DNA from: Shouchella rhizosphaerae
Lineage (GTDB): Bacteria > Bacillota > Bacilli > Bacillales > Bacillaceae_D
Assembly (NCBI RefSeq): GCF_900142675.1
Contig: NZ_FRBS01000001.1
Span: 248,001 to 312,000 of the forward strand
Reading direction: 5' to 3'
DNA: 64,000 nt
Part shown: piece by piece, positions 9,196 to 18,029 of the stretch
Layout of the letters: the number at the start of each line of letters is the position of its first letter
Numbering within the stretch: position 1 is the stretch's first letter
Position numbers and translations under genes: made by a program
The notes under the pieces: model-generated
The model's input: the letters and a program-made list of their open reading frames with translations, nothing else
Databases searched by the model: none
Told to the model about the DNA's origin: nothing

Positions 9196-10476
9196 ATGTC
9201 GATTCAGCTGCCACGGGGGACGCAAGATATTTTGCCAGATGACGCAGCAATTTGGCAGTACATTGAACAAGTTGCTAAGGAAACATGCGAAACATACCAT
9301 TATCAAGAAATCCGTACGCCGATCTTTGAACATACCGAAATTTTTTCACGGGGTGTAGGCGATACGACCGATATTGTTCAAAAAGAAATGTATACCTTTT
9401 CGGACCGCGGCGGTCGCAGCTTAACACTAAGGCCTGAGGGAACGGCAGCAGTCGTTCGTTCTTATGTCAACCATAAACTGTATGCATCCCCAGCACAGCC
9501 AACGAAGTTGTACTACACAGGCCCAATGTTTCGTTATGAGCGCCCACAAGCAGGGCGTATGCGTCAGTTTGTCCAATTTGGCGTAGAGGCGCTTGGCAGC
9601 GCTAGCCCCCAACTAGATGCGGAAGTGCTAGCATTGCTCATCGCCATCTGCAAAAAACTTGGCCTTGTCAACTTGAAACTGGTCATCAATTCACTTGGCG
9701 ATTCGGAAAGCCGTCAGGCGCATCGGGAAGCATTAATTGCCCACTTTAAGCCATCAATTGATGAATTTTGTAGCGATTGCCAAATGCGACTTGAAAAAAA
9801 TCCATTACGTATTCTCGATTGCAAAAAGGATAGAGAGCATCCGCTTATGGCGACAGCACCGTCGATTTTAGATTATTTAAATGAAGAGTCACGTGCGTAT
9901 TTTCAGTCGCTAAAGGAAACGCTCGACTTGCTGAACATTCCTTATGTAGTCGATCCAACGCTTGTGCGTGGGTTGGATTATTACAACCATACCGCATTTG
10001 AATTGCTTAGTACTGCTCCAGGATTCGGAGCAATTACAACGCTATGCGGGGGCGGGCGCTACAATGGACTTGTCCAGGAATTTGGCGGGCCAGAGACGCC
10101 AGGCATCGGATTTGCCTTCAGCATCGAACGCTTTATATTAGCGATGAAAGCGGAGAATGTCGACTTGCCAGTACCGCAAAGCCTTGATGCGTATGTAGTT
10201 ACTCTCGGCGATGAAGCAAGCCGCCTAGGGCCACAACTGTTGCAACGGTTGCGCGATGGAGGCATTCGTGCTGATAAAGACTACTTAGGCAAAAAAATGA
10301 AAGCACAGCTTAAAGCGGCTGATCGTTATCAAGCGTCTTATACAATTATCATTGGCGAAGACGAAATCGCGAAGCAACAAGCGCTCGTTAAACAAATGGC
10401 AACTGGAGAACAAACGGTAGTCGCCATTAGCGATTTGACATCATTTTTACAAGAACAGATACGAGGAGGAAACTAG
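9196..10476 (+). CDS. hisS: Histidine--tRNA ligase
   Basis: A 426-aa class II aminoacyl-tRNA synthetase charging tRNA-His. Motif 2 is in 'LRPEGTAAVVRSYV', the histidine-binding 'GLDYYNHTAFE' signature is present, and 'GGGRYNGLVQEFGG' forms the HisA-type loop. The C-terminal anticodon domain follows ('LGKKMKAQLKAADR'). An AAAGGAGAG site precedes the ATG. aspS follows after 3 bp, and the T-box leader controls both. Confidence 0.97.
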   Translation: MSIQLPRGTQDILPDDAAIWQYIEQVAKETCETYHYQEIRTPIFEHTEIFSRGVGDTTDIVQKEMYTFSDRGGRSLTLRPEGTAAVVRSYVNHKLYASPAQPTKLYYTGPMFRYERPQAGRMRQFVQFGVEALGSASPQLDAEVLALLIAICKKLGLVNLKLVINSLGDSESRQAHREALIAHFKPSIDEFCSDCQMRLEKNPLRILDCKKDREHPLMATAPSILDYLNEESRAYFQSLKETLDLLNIPYVVDPTLVRGLDYYNHTAFELLSTAPGFGAITTLCGGGRYNGLVQEFGGPETPGIGFAFSIERFILAMKAENVDLPVPQSLDAYVVTLGDEASRLGPQLLQRLRDGGIRADKDYLGKKMKAQLKAADRYQASYTIIIGEDEIAKQQALVKQMATGEQTVVAISDLTSFLQEQIRGGN

Positions 10477-10479
10477 GAG

Positions 10480-12249
10480 ATGAAACGTACACATCATTGT
10501 GGCCAACTTGACAAAACACTCGCAGGCCAACAGGTTCAACTAAAAGGGTGGGTGCAGCGGCGCCGTGATTTAGGCCAGGTGATTTTTTTAGATCTTCGTG
10601 ATCGCTCTGGTATTGTCCAAGTTGTGTGCAGTCCGGAAGTCAGTGAAGAAGCGTTGAAAGCAGCTGACCGTGTCCGCAATGAGTATCTTGTCGCCGTTTC
10701 AGGCATTGTGGTGGAACGGAATGAACAGGCCGTTAATGACAAGCTAGCAACTGGTGCTATCGAAGTTCACGTTCGTGAGCTCGAAATCCTGAATGTCTCG
10801 AAATCTTTGCCATTCCAAATTGAAGCAGACACGGATGCAGCTGAAGACGTCCGCTTGAAATACCGCTATTTGGATTTGCGTCGCCCTGATATGCAAGAAG
10901 CGTTCGCGATGCGTCACAAAATCATGAAAAGCGTTCGCGATTTTCTTGATGCAGACGGCTATTTGGAGATTGAGACGCCAATGCTAACAAAAAGCACGCC
11001 AGAAGGAGCGCGCGATTATTTGGTGCCGAGCCGCGTCCATCATGGCCAGTTTTATGCGCTGCCACAATCGCCGCAAATTTTTAAGCAACTGTTGATGGTG
11101 TCCGGTTTTGAGAAGTACTTCCAAATTGTCCGCTGTTTCCGTGATGAAGATTTGCGCGCAGACAGGCAGCCTGAATTTACGCAAATCGATATTGAAACAA
11201 GCTTTCTTGATACAGAGGATATCTTGGCGATGACTGAAGCCATGATGGAAAAATTGCTGAAAGAAACACACGGGCTTGAGCTAAAACGGCCTTTCCCGCG
11301 GATGACGTACGAGGAAGCGATGAACCGCTACGGTTCTGACAAGCCTGACACTCGTTTTGGCATGGAACTGATCGAACTGTCTGACGTGCTCAAAGACACG
11401 GAGTTTAAAGTGTTTAAAGGCGCGTTAGAAGCAGGCGGCATTATTAAAGGCCTTACACTGAAAGGCGGGGCTGATAAGCTTTCACGAAAAGACATTGATG
11501 CGCTAGCTGATTTTGTCAAGCCTTATGGGGCAAAAGGGTTGGCTTGGCTCAAAGTCGATGACGAAGGGATAAAGGGCCCGATTGCCAAATTCTTTAATGA
11601 GGCGCAAACGGCTGCATTGCTTGCGGCAATGGACGCTGAAGCAGGCGATTTGCTCTTTTTCGGAGCCGATAAAAAGCAAGTTGTGTTTCATGCATTGGGC
11701 GCGCTGCGCTTAAAGTTTGGAAAGGAGTTTCAGCTAATTGACGAAAACGCGTTTCATTTCCTCTGGGTAACTGATTTTCCACTTGTCGAATATGACGAAC
11801 AAGCAAAACGGTTTGTCGCGCTCCATCATCCGTTTACACGCCCGAAAGCGGAAGACTTGGACCTGATGGAAACCCATCCAGAGCAAGTACGTGCCGAAGC
11901 ATATGACCTTGTCTTAAACGGCTTTGAGCTTGGCGGCGGTTCCCAGCGCATCTATGAACGGGAACTGCAAGAAAAAATGTTCAAGCTCCTTGGTTTTAGT
12001 TCAGAAGCGGCTAAAGAAGAGTTTGGCTTTTTGCTTGAAGCATTTGATTATGGAACGCCTCCACATGGCGGCATTGCCTTAGGTCTGGACCGAATCGTCA
12101 TGCTTCTTGCACGCAAAAGCAATTTACGTGAGGTGATTGCTTTTCCAAAAACGGCAAGCGCTAGCGACCTTCTAACCGAAGCGCCAAACAAAGTGAGCGT
12201 TGAACAGCTGATTGATTTAAACTTGTCCATTATTAGCAAGCGCAGTTGA
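10480..12249 (+). CDS. aspS: Aspartate--tRNA ligase
   Basis: A 589-aa bacterial-type class II synthetase. It has the N-terminal OB-fold anticodon domain ('[20 protein letters not shown]'), motif 1/2 ('[13 protein letters not shown]', '[15 protein letters not shown]'), the bacterial GAD insertion domain in the middle, and motif 3 '[14 protein letters not shown]' near the end. The length matches bacterial AspRS (about 590 aa). Its TGA stop is part of the -35 TTGACA of the next promoter. Confidence 0.98.
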   Translation: MKRTHHCGQLDKTLAGQQVQLKGWVQRRRDLGQVIFLDLRDRSGIVQVVCSPEVSEEALKAADRVRNEYLVAVSGIVVERNEQAVNDKLATGAIEVHVRELEILNVSKSLPFQIEADTDAAEDVRLKYRYLDLRRPDMQEAFAMRHKIMKSVRDFLDADGYLEIETPMLTKSTPEGARDYLVPSRVHHGQFYALPQSPQIFKQLLMVSGFEKYFQIVRCFRDEDLRADRQPEFTQIDIETSFLDTEDILAMTEAMMEKLLKETHGLELKRPFPRMTYEEAMNRYGSDKPDTRFGMELIELSDVLKDTEFKVFKGALEAGGIIKGLTLKGGADKLSRKDIDALADFVKPYGAKGLAWLKVDDEGIKGPIAKFFNEAQTAALLAAMDAEAGDLLFFGADKKQVVFHALGALRLKFGKEFQLIDENAFHFLWVTDFPLVEYDEQAKRFVALHHPFTRPKAEDLDLMETHPEQVRAEAYDLVLNGFELGGGSQRIYERELQEKMFKLLGFSSEAAKEEFGFLLEAFDYGTPPHGGIALGLDRIVMLLARKSNLREVIAFPKTASASDLLTEAPNKVSVEQLIDLNLSIISKRS

Positions 12250-12274
12250 CAAATACGTGGCCTCTGCTTATAAT
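12246..12274 (+). promoter_or_regulatory. Consensus sigma-A promoter for the SAM riboswitch/hom unit
   Basis: TTGACA (12246-12251), a 17-bp spacer and TATAAT (12269-12274): a perfect consensus promoter. The TGA inside the -35 box is the aspS stop codon. Confidence 0.9.
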
Positions 12275-12300
12275 GTGCCTAATATAAAAATGAATAAGAA

Positions 12301-12446
12301 CTTATCAAGAGTGGCGGAGGGACCTGACCCAATGAAGCCCGGCAACCAGTTTATTTGTAAACCACGGTGCTACATTCAGCAGAGCAGCTTTTGTTCTGAA
12401 AGATAAGTGAGGCGAACCCCTTTTCTTATCTGAAAAGGGGTTTTTT
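12301..12446 (+). promoter_or_regulatory. SAM-I (S-box) riboswitch with terminator, upstream of hom
   Basis: The aptamer runs from CTTATC (12301) to GATAAG (12402-12407, P1 pair). It has the conserved core 'AGAGTGGCGGAGGGA', 'ATGAAGCCCGGCAACC' and 'GGTGCTACATTC'. A terminator follows (CCCCTTTTC/GAAAAGGGG, 12417-12440, then T6). The terminator loop contains CTTATC, which can pair with GATAAG to form the antiterminator. SAM should therefore switch off hom. Confidence 0.95.
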
Positions 12447-12468
12447 CAATGGAGAAAGGGTGAAGACG

Positions 12469-13668
12469 GTGAAAATAGGCATTATTGGATTTGGGACAGT
12501 AGGGACTGGCATTTACGAGCGCATCACCAGTACACAAAGAGCGCTCCAACAGATGGTAAGTGATCGGATTGAACTTGTCTCCATTTTAGTAAAAGATCAG
12601 TCTAAGCAAAGGCAAAGCGAAGGGGCCAAACTCGTTACGTCATCATGGGATCTTTTCCGGGAGGCTGCTACATATGATGTTGTGTTTGAAGTAACAAATG
12701 TTGTCGAACCGGCCAGAACGTATACGGAAAGCTTGCTAGCAGAAGGCGTATCTGTAGTGACCGCCAATAAAAAGCTTGTCGCCTTACACGGTAAAGAACT
12801 AGAGGCGGTCGCCCTTTCATCTGGTGCCTATTACGGCTACGACGCTGCGGTTTGTGGAGCGATCCCGATTGTGAATGTGTTGCAAAGTGCATTGGCGACA
12901 ACTGCGATTAATGGGATATCAGGCATTTTAAACGGCACAACCAATTTTATTCTCACTGAAATGGACAGTGGCAAAACCTATCAACAAGCTCTAGATGAAG
13001 CGCAGCGGCTTGGCTATGCAGAAACAGACCCGACGTCCGATGTAGAAGGCTATGACGCCCTGTATAAGTTGACTTTGCTGGCGCGCCTTTGTTTTGGTCA
13101 ATGGGTCGACTTATCGGCATTTGAACGCCAAGGAATCGGCGGGATTGAACCATGGCATGTACGGGTGGCAAAAGAAAACCAGTTTGCCTTAAAACTTGTT
13201 GGCACCTCTTTTTTACAACAAGACGGCAGCATAACTGGTACTGTGAAGCCTGCTTTTGTAGAGGAAACACATCTATTAGCGGGCGTAAACGGTGTGGCCA
13301 ATGGCGTTCTGTTACAAGGCAAAGACATTCAGCAATTGTTTTTTGCTGGCCCAGGAGCAGGGCAAGAGGCAACAGCCAATAGCGCTGTCGAAGACTTTAT
13401 TCTACATGAGAAAGGCAAGCGTCTGCGTAGGACCGTCCTTTCCCAGCCTGCATCGAATATGCCTCAACTGCAAAAGCAGCTTTGGTTTGTACCTACTGGG
13501 GCAGATGTCAGTGACGTTTCCAGCAATATTCATGTGTGGGAGCGCCGCCGCGAAAAAGAAGGCGATGTCCTTTTAGTGACGGCGCCACTTTTGGAAGTTC
13601 CTTTTCAGTCGTATCAAGTAATTGGTGGGGAGCATGTATTTAAACAGGAACAGGCACATGCTTTATGA
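12469..13668 (+). CDS. hom: Homoserine dehydrogenase
   Basis: The 399-aa enzyme reduces aspartate semialdehyde to homoserine, the branch point to threonine and methionine. The NAD(P) loop 'IIGFGTVGTGIYE' is at the N-terminus, and the catalytic region holds 'GILNGTTNFILTEM' and 'ETDPTSDVEGYDALYKL'. I chose GTG 12469 (AAAGGGTGA ends 5 nt upstream); GTG 12460 behind GGAG is an alternative. The C-terminal part after about residue 320 does not look like a clear ACT domain, so threonine feedback may be missing or altered. It is transcribed alone under a SAM-I riboswitch, which points to methionine synthesis rather than the usual hom-thrC-thrB role. The 3' end overlaps the convergent next gene by 6 bp. 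Confidence 0.92.
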   Translation: MKIGIIGFGTVGTGIYERITSTQRALQQMVSDRIELVSILVKDQSKQRQSEGAKLVTSSWDLFREAATYDVVFEVTNVVEPARTYTESLLAEGVSVVTANKKLVALHGKELEAVALSSGAYYGYDAAVCGAIPIVNVLQSALATTAINGISGILNGTTNFILTEMDSGKTYQQALDEAQRLGYAETDPTSDVEGYDALYKLTLLARLCFGQWVDLSAFERQGIGGIEPWHVRVAKENQFALKLVGTSFLQQDGSITGTVKPAFVEETHLLAGVNGVANGVLLQGKDIQQLFFAGPGAGQEATANSAVEDFILHEKGKRLRRTVLSQPASNMPQLQKQLWFVPTGADVSDVSSNIHVWERRREKEGDVLLVTAPLLEVPFQSYQVIGGEHVFKQEQAHAL

Positions 13669-13968
13669 GCGGAATTTTGTTTCAGGGACAAGTTTTTTGA
13701 ACGCTTTAATAAAGGATTCGGGATTTTGCTTAATTTTATACGTAACAACGCCTTGGCTTGTATGCAAATAAAGAAAACCAAGCTGGCTTTCTCCACTCGG
13801 CAGCCGGTAGGAAATGTCGAAAACAGAACCAATAGGGAACGAAGCGTTTTCTGTTTCAATCCGGTCAGGATAAAGTGCTAAATCAAACGACGTTTCGACA
13901 ATCTGCTTTTTGAGTAATCCAATTTCCTGGCGAACTTCAATACAGCGGTGCGTTGCCAGCTTTGACAT
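13663..13968 (-). CDS. Conserved-looking hypothetical protein (101 aa)
   Basis: Not recognised with certainty. The protein is soluble, with an N-terminal helical stretch ('RQEIGLLKKQIVETSFDLAL') followed by alternating beta-type segments ('FPIGSVFDISYRLP', 'GFLYLHTSQGVVTYKI') and a helical end. This arrangement resembles small PH-like domains of Bacillus proteins (inference). It has a strong AAAGGAGGG ribosome site 8 nt before ATG. It converges with hom and overlaps it by 6 bp, tail to tail. No operon partner follows on its strand. Confidence 0.8.
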   Translation of the reverse strand: MSKLATHRCIEVRQEIGLLKKQIVETSFDLALYPDRIETENASFPIGSVFDISYRLPSGESQLGFLYLHTSQGVVTYKIKQNPESFIKAFKKLVPETKFRS

Positions 13969-14128
13969 GGACGATCCCTCCTTTGGTTAAACTGCGTAAA
14001 CGTTGCCCAGTAAAGAAGGGCAAGCAAAAAGACAATGTACAATTACCATAGCACATCTAAAAACAATTCTCGAATCTCACAATCACTGAAAAAGCCGTAG
14101 GAAAAACGTTTTAATTTTCCGTGAATAC

Positions 14129-14157
14129 TTGAGAAGCGTTTAAAAAAAGAGTATAAT
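14129..14157 (+). promoter_or_regulatory. Sigma-A promoter of 6S RNA
   Basis: TTGAGA (14129-14134), a 17-bp spacer and TATAAT (14152-14157), about 7 bp before the predicted 5' end of the RNA. Confidence 0.85.
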
Positions 14158-14163
14158 GGCTAT

Positions 14164-14382
14164 ACAAACATTATCCTGAGATGTTCGTAGGAATTGTTTA
14201 CTTTGAGCCAACACCTTAAAAAAGGGAGCTTGCCGTTATTGGCTCGCTTACATGCCCCGCAAGCTGGGGACGTAAAAAGGCCAATGCGAAGCACCCACCT
14301 GCCTTGCAGGTTCAAAGCACCAAGTTCTTACGGCATAGTCGGGATAATTGTGACGATGAAGCACCCTTGTGGGTGCTTTTTT
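14164..14382 (+). ncRNA. ssrS: 6S RNA
   Basis: A structured RNA that traps sigma-A RNA polymerase. The 5' segment ATTATCC (14170-14176) pairs with GGATAAT (14342-14348) to close a long rod. CTTTGAGCC near 14203 pairs with GGTTCAAAG near 14310, framing a central bubble. The transcript ends at a terminator, AAGCACCC/GGGTGCTT (14359-14378), with a T run. Its own consensus promoter precedes it and there is no ribosome site. In B. subtilis a 6S gene (bsrA) sits in the same neighbourhood, near aspS/yrvM. The ends are estimated from promoter and terminator. Confidence 0.88.
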
Positions 14383-14435
14383 GGTTTGGCTTTCTAACGG
14401 CGAAAGAAATCAAAATCTCAAGGATGATTGGCTAG

Positions 14436-14654
14436 TGTATTCCAGAGAAGGTCGGTCTTGAGCTTATAGGGAATATCACGGCTTCTCTAGAAAAATTCAA
14501 AGTTGGCTACCGGCAAAATGGAGGCCAAGTTCGTGACTATATGCTCAAGCTATATAAAGACGATAGCCGAAAAGGGAGTCCCCTCTCAGACTTGCTGATT
14601 AACGGTTCTCTTGTGGATGAAAGACATATGACAGAGATAAACGAGACATACTAA
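14436..14654 (+). pseudogene. Orphan C-terminal gene fragment (73 codons, no start)
   Basis: The frame is open from the codon after an in-frame TAG (14433-14435) to TAA 14652-14654. It encodes a protein-like sequence beginning 'CIPEKVGLELIGNITASLE' and ending 'LLINGSLVDERHMTEINETY'. The first in-frame ATG is 32 codons in and has no ribosome site. Composition looks like a real protein C-terminus, and a good terminator follows the stop directly. I read it as the remaining 3' end of a lost gene. The family is not recognised; phage or mobile-element origin is possible but unproven. Confidence 0.55.
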
Positions 14655-14678
14655 AGCCCGGCCTATGCCGGGCTTTTA
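14654..14678 (+). terminator. Terminator after the orphan fragment
   Basis: AAGCCCGGC pairs with GCCGGGCTT across a CTAT loop, followed by TT. It abuts the stop codon of the fragment and may also serve leftward transcription. Confidence 0.75.
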
Positions 14679-14787
14679 TAAGATGTATACTTTCTGAATT
14701 GGTTTTAAACGGAACGATGTCCAAGTAAAAAACAGGGGAAGCGTGAAAAAGAGAGAAATTCCGATCGTGCTTGATTGAAACGCGTCC

Positions 14788-15900
14788 TTATCCCCAAACT
14801 TCTTTGGCAATATCAACGATATATTTTAATTTTGCCCACTGTTGTTCCTCGGTTAAAAGATTTCCATGATGAGTGGAAGCAAAGCCACATTGAGGGCTTA
14901 AACAGAGTTGTTCTAGCGGTACATATTGGCTTGCTTCATTAATGCGGCCAATGATTGATTCTTTATCTTCTAATTCCCCATTTTTAGAGGTGAGGAGTCC
15001 AAGAACAACGCGGGCCCCGCCGTTCGGAATATGCTCCAGTGGTTTAAAGTCTCCAGAACGATCGTCATCGTATTCTAAAAAGAAACCATTCACTTTCTCT
15101 TTTGCAAATAAAGTCGGAGCAATAAGGGCATAACTGCCTTCAAAAGCCCAGTTAGACCGGTAGTTGCCACGGCAAAGGTGAGTCGTCACAACGAGATCGT
15201 CTGGTTTTTCTTCCAAAACGCCATTTACGACACGGAGTGCTAAATCAATTAAATATTCTCTTGAGTATGCTCCATCATTAAATGGAATGTCAGGCGACGA
15301 AAGGCCAGCAATATAGACGTCATCAAATTGCAAATAACGACAACCTGCCTCGTAGAAAGCGTTCACGGCATCACGGTAGGCTTGAATAATATCTTTTGCG
15401 TATTCCTCAATATCAGGGTAGATCGTTTCATCACGAATGCCAATATTAAACAATTGATTTGGGCTCGGAATGGTTTGCTTCGCGACTGCACGCCCTCCGA
15501 CAATCTTATTAAATTCAATAAAGTCTTTTACATGGGGATGATCATGGTTAAATGAAACCTTTCCTACGTTGCGGACGTTGTATCTTTCCGTTTCTTCATT
15601 GCCTTGGAAAATATAGCCGACTTCTGGAACATACCCTTCTACGCCATTCAAATGTTCGAGGAAATCAGTATGCCAGAAACGACGCCTAAATTCCCCGTCC
15701 GTCACCAACTCCAAGCCAATTTCAATTTGCTTATCGACAATTCGTTTGATTTCTTGTGTCTCTATTTCATGCAATTGCGCGGCCGTAATGGTGCCTTCCT
15801 TACAGTCATTTCTCGCTTGGTGGATACGTTCTGGCCGCAGTAAACTGCCAACGTGGTCTGCCCTAAATGGTGGTTTTACAGCAATGCTTGTCATCCTCAT
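14788..15900 (-). CDS. MetE C-terminal-domain-like protein (YxjG/YxjH type, methionine synthesis)
   Basis: A 370-aa protein matching the catalytic C-terminal half of cobalamin-independent methionine synthase. Visible signatures are 'PFRADHVGSLLRPERI' at the N-terminus, 'VTDGEFRRRFWHTDF', the zinc-site HxC in 'VVTTHLCRGNYRS' and the distal Cys in 'LSPQCGFASTHHG'. B. subtilis YxjG/YxjH are of this type, have SAM-riboswitch control, and are linked to methionine production. I chose ATG 15900, 4 nt after GGAG; ATG 15894 is possible. The SAM-I riboswitch at 15981-16127 on the same strand supports a role in methionine formation from a thioether or homocysteine with a methyl donor not defined here. 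Confidence 0.93.
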   Translation of the reverse strand: MRMTSIAVKPPFRADHVGSLLRPERIHQARNDCKEGTITAAQLHEIETQEIKRIVDKQIEIGLELVTDGEFRRRFWHTDFLEHLNGVEGYVPEVGYIFQGNEETERYNVRNVGKVSFNHDHPHVKDFIEFNKIVGGRAVAKQTIPSPNQLFNIGIRDETIYPDIEEYAKDIIQAYRDAVNAFYEAGCRYLQFDDVYIAGLSSPDIPFNDGAYSREYLIDLALRVVNGVLEEKPDDLVVTTHLCRGNYRSNWAFEGSYALIAPTLFAKEKVNGFFLEYDDDRSGDFKPLEHIPNGGARVVLGLLTSKNGELEDKESIIGRINEASQYVPLEQLCLSPQCGFASTHHGNLLTEEQQWAKLKYIVDIAKEVWG

Positions 15901-15980
15901 TTCTCTCCTTTTGATTAAAGAATGGTTACCCAAAGTGATGCTTGCCACTTCTCCACTCAGTTGTACCGGCCAAATAATAA

Positions 15981-16127
15981 AGGACCTTCTAGAATAAAGA
16001 AGGTCCTCGTACTATAGACAACGAACTTCTTATCTCCTAGGTACATTACCTATTGGAATTAGCACCATTGCCAAAGGCCGGTTGCTGAGACTTCAAAGGG
16101 CCAAATCCCTCCATCTCTCTGGATAAG
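15981..16127 (-). promoter_or_regulatory. SAM-I (S-box) riboswitch with terminator, upstream of the MetE-like gene
   Basis: Read on the minus strand, the aptamer goes from CTTATCC (plus 16127 downwards) to GGAGATAAG (ending at 16029). It has the conserved 'AGAGAGATGGAGGGA', 'TGAAGTCTCAGCAACC' and 'AATGGTGCTAATTCC' blocks. A terminator follows (AGGACCTTCT/AGAAGGTCCT, 15981-16007), then a T-rich tail. A TATACT -10 box lies at 16172-16177. The remaining stretch to tcdA (16180-16415) holds only promoters for both directions. Confidence 0.95.
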
Positions 16128-16415
16128 AAAAAACATATTTATTTTTGTAAAGGGTTAATGGTTAATACTCTAGTATATCTTTTAAAGAAATGCAAGGAAA
16201 ATTTAGATTTTAGGCAGTTTAATTAGAAACCGGCTTGTAGTTAAGAAATGATTTAGGCGCATTTAGAAATTTGTGCAATCGTTAATCTCTTCCGGTATCG
16301 GTTTTTCGCTTTTTCTCTTAATGCGAGAAAAAAATCACATACGAGCAGGCGGATTGCGTTCATTTTGTGGTATGATCATTCAGTCAGTACAAAGGCACAA
16401 AAGGAGTGGACATCG

Positions 16416-17183
16416 ATGTTGCACCAGTTTTCAAGAAATGAGTTAGCAATCGGCCATGATGGGCTGGAGCGCCTAAAAGGCAGTACAGTTGCTGTGTTAG
16501 GGGTAGGAGGAGTCGGATCCTTTTCGGCAGAAGCGCTAGCCCGTTCTGGCGTCGGTAAAATTGTGCTCGTTGATAAAGACGATGTCGATATTACGAATGT
16601 AAATCGCCAGATCCATGCATTGCTCTCAACAGTTGGCAAGCCGAAAGTTGATTTGATGGCTGCGCGGATAAGTGACATCAACCCAAATTGTGAAGTAATT
16701 ACAAGAAAAATGTTTTATACCGAGGAAACGTATGAATCGTTTTTTTCACATAAACTTGACTTCGTCATTGATGCCAGCGACACCATTTCTTATAAAATCC
16801 ATTTGATTAAACAATGTAAGCTGCGGGGCATTCCGATTATATCCAGCATGGGAGTCGCCAATAAAATGGACCCAACTCGTTTAAGGATTGCGGATATTTC
16901 CGAAACAAGCTATGACCCTATTGCAAAAGTAATTCGTACGAGGTTACGAAAAGAGGGGATTCATAAAGGCGTCAATGTTGTTTTTTCAGATGAGAAACCG
17001 ATCCAAATTAGGGAAGACATCCGTAAGGAAATTGTACCTGAAACGGCTGAACAAGGAAACATCCGCAAAGCGAAACTACCGCCGTCTTCAAATGCGTTCG
17101 TGCCGTCTGTATCAGGCTTGATCATGGCGGGACATGTCATCACTTGTTTACTAGAAGGCATAGAGATTAACCGACGTTCTTAA
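16416..17183 (+). CDS. tcdA: tRNA threonylcarbamoyladenosine dehydratase
   Basis: A 255-aa E1/ThiF-like enzyme (YrvM in B. subtilis) that cyclises t6A37 of tRNA to ct6A using ATP. The ATP-binding 'VAVLGVGGVGSFSAEALARS' and the 'DKDDVDITNVNRQ' adenylation motif are present, as is 'VIDASDTISYK'. I chose ATG 16416 behind AAAGGAGTG; upstream in-frame codons have no ribosome site. In B. subtilis it neighbours aspS and rarA, the same setting as here. Confidence 0.93.
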   Translation: MLHQFSRNELAIGHDGLERLKGSTVAVLGVGGVGSFSAEALARSGVGKIVLVDKDDVDITNVNRQIHALLSTVGKPKVDLMAARISDINPNCEVITRKMFYTEETYESFFSHKLDFVIDASDTISYKIHLIKQCKLRGIPIISSMGVANKMDPTRLRIADISETSYDPIAKVIRTRLRKEGIHKGVNVVFSDEKPIQIREDIRKEIVPETAEQGNIRKAKLPPSSNAFVPSVSGLIMAGHVITCLLEGIEINRRS

Positions 17184-17189
17184 CTAGTA

Positions 17190-17221
17190 AGCTCCTACGC
17201 TAAAAAACGTAGGAGCTTTCA
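17190..17221 (+). terminator. Terminator between convergent tcdA and rsfA-like gene
   Basis: AGCTCCTACG (17190-17199) pairs with CGTAGGAGCT (17209-17218) across an A-rich loop. Short T stretches on both sides suggest it serves both directions. Confidence 0.7.
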
Positions 17222-17242
17222 TCCTTTAAACAAGAAGCGAAT

Positions 17243-17872
17243 TTACTTTGATAGTTTCTCTAAGTTTCCGTTAGCGTCCATCCGAAAAGCAGGATGATCC
17301 TGTTCGTCTTCTTCCAAAATTGCAAGGCGGCGCGCCCTGTTCATAATCGAAATCAACGACTGGTAATCTTCTTCAATCATACTATGTTCTTGTTTATTTC
17401 GTTGTAGCTTTGTTTCTAGCTCGTTTAATTTAGCAGTCTTTTCTTCCAATTGAGCGCGCAACTGTTTGTTCTCTAATTCTAAGCGTGAGGACGCGGGCTC
17501 GGTTTGTGCCAATTGTTTGAGTTGGCCAATAATAGATTCAAGCGTCACCGCTCCACCATCCACTGTTGCTGTTTGGTAAAACGTTCTAGACGGGCTTTCT
17601 GTTTTTCCAATACGAGCTTGAGAGAAATAACTGGCTGAAAGCGCTCGTTTCCGTTCTTTTCGTTCCCGTTTGGCGGAATCGATTTGCTTTAAATATTTTT
17701 GCCGTACAACAGCATTCCATCTAAATCCACATGCTGCAGAGGTCCGGTTTAAAGCATCCCCAACCTCGTCAAATGCCTTTAGCTGTGTACTTCCTTCTTT
17801 AATATGCGTTAAAACAGTCTCAGCAAGAAGCACATCATCTTCATGGGACCATGCATCTTGTCTCGTTTTCAT
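17243..17872 (-). CDS. rsfA: RsfA-family prespore transcriptional regulator
   Basis: The 209-aa protein begins 'MKTRQDAWSHEDDVLLAETV', the Myb/SANT-like DNA-binding head typical of RsfA/YlbO, with 'TSAACGFRWNAVVRQKYLK' as the recognition part. A basic linker and a coiled coil follow (about residues 125-180, 'LENKQLRAQLEEKTAKLNEL'). In B. subtilis RsfA modulates the sigma-F regulon in the forespore; several paralogues exist, so the symbol means the family. It is convergent with tcdA and separated from rarA by about 160 bp. Confidence 0.85.
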   Translation of the reverse strand: MKTRQDAWSHEDDVLLAETVLTHIKEGSTQLKAFDEVGDALNRTSAACGFRWNAVVRQKYLKQIDSAKRERKERKRALSASYFSQARIGKTESPSRTFYQTATVDGGAVTLESIIGQLKQLAQTEPASSRLELENKQLRAQLEEKTAKLNELETKLQRNKQEHSMIEEDYQSLISIMNRARRLAILEEDEQDHPAFRMDANGNLEKLSK

Positions 17873-18029
17873 TTGTCCATCTCCTTCATGCAGTGCTTAT
17901 GGCTTTACTTTTGCCAGAGTTGCGCCATTTTATACTAGCCTGCTAAAAAAGATCTTGTTTGCGAGAATGGACAATCACGTCATCGTAACTAGGCAATCGA
18001 TGTTGGCAGAAAAAAAGGATGAAACATGT

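Noticed and set aside
14194-14397. 67-codon plus-strand ORF
   Set aside because: It lies inside the 6S RNA gene, reads across its pairing arms and terminator, and has no ribosome site. The RNA structure explains the sequence.
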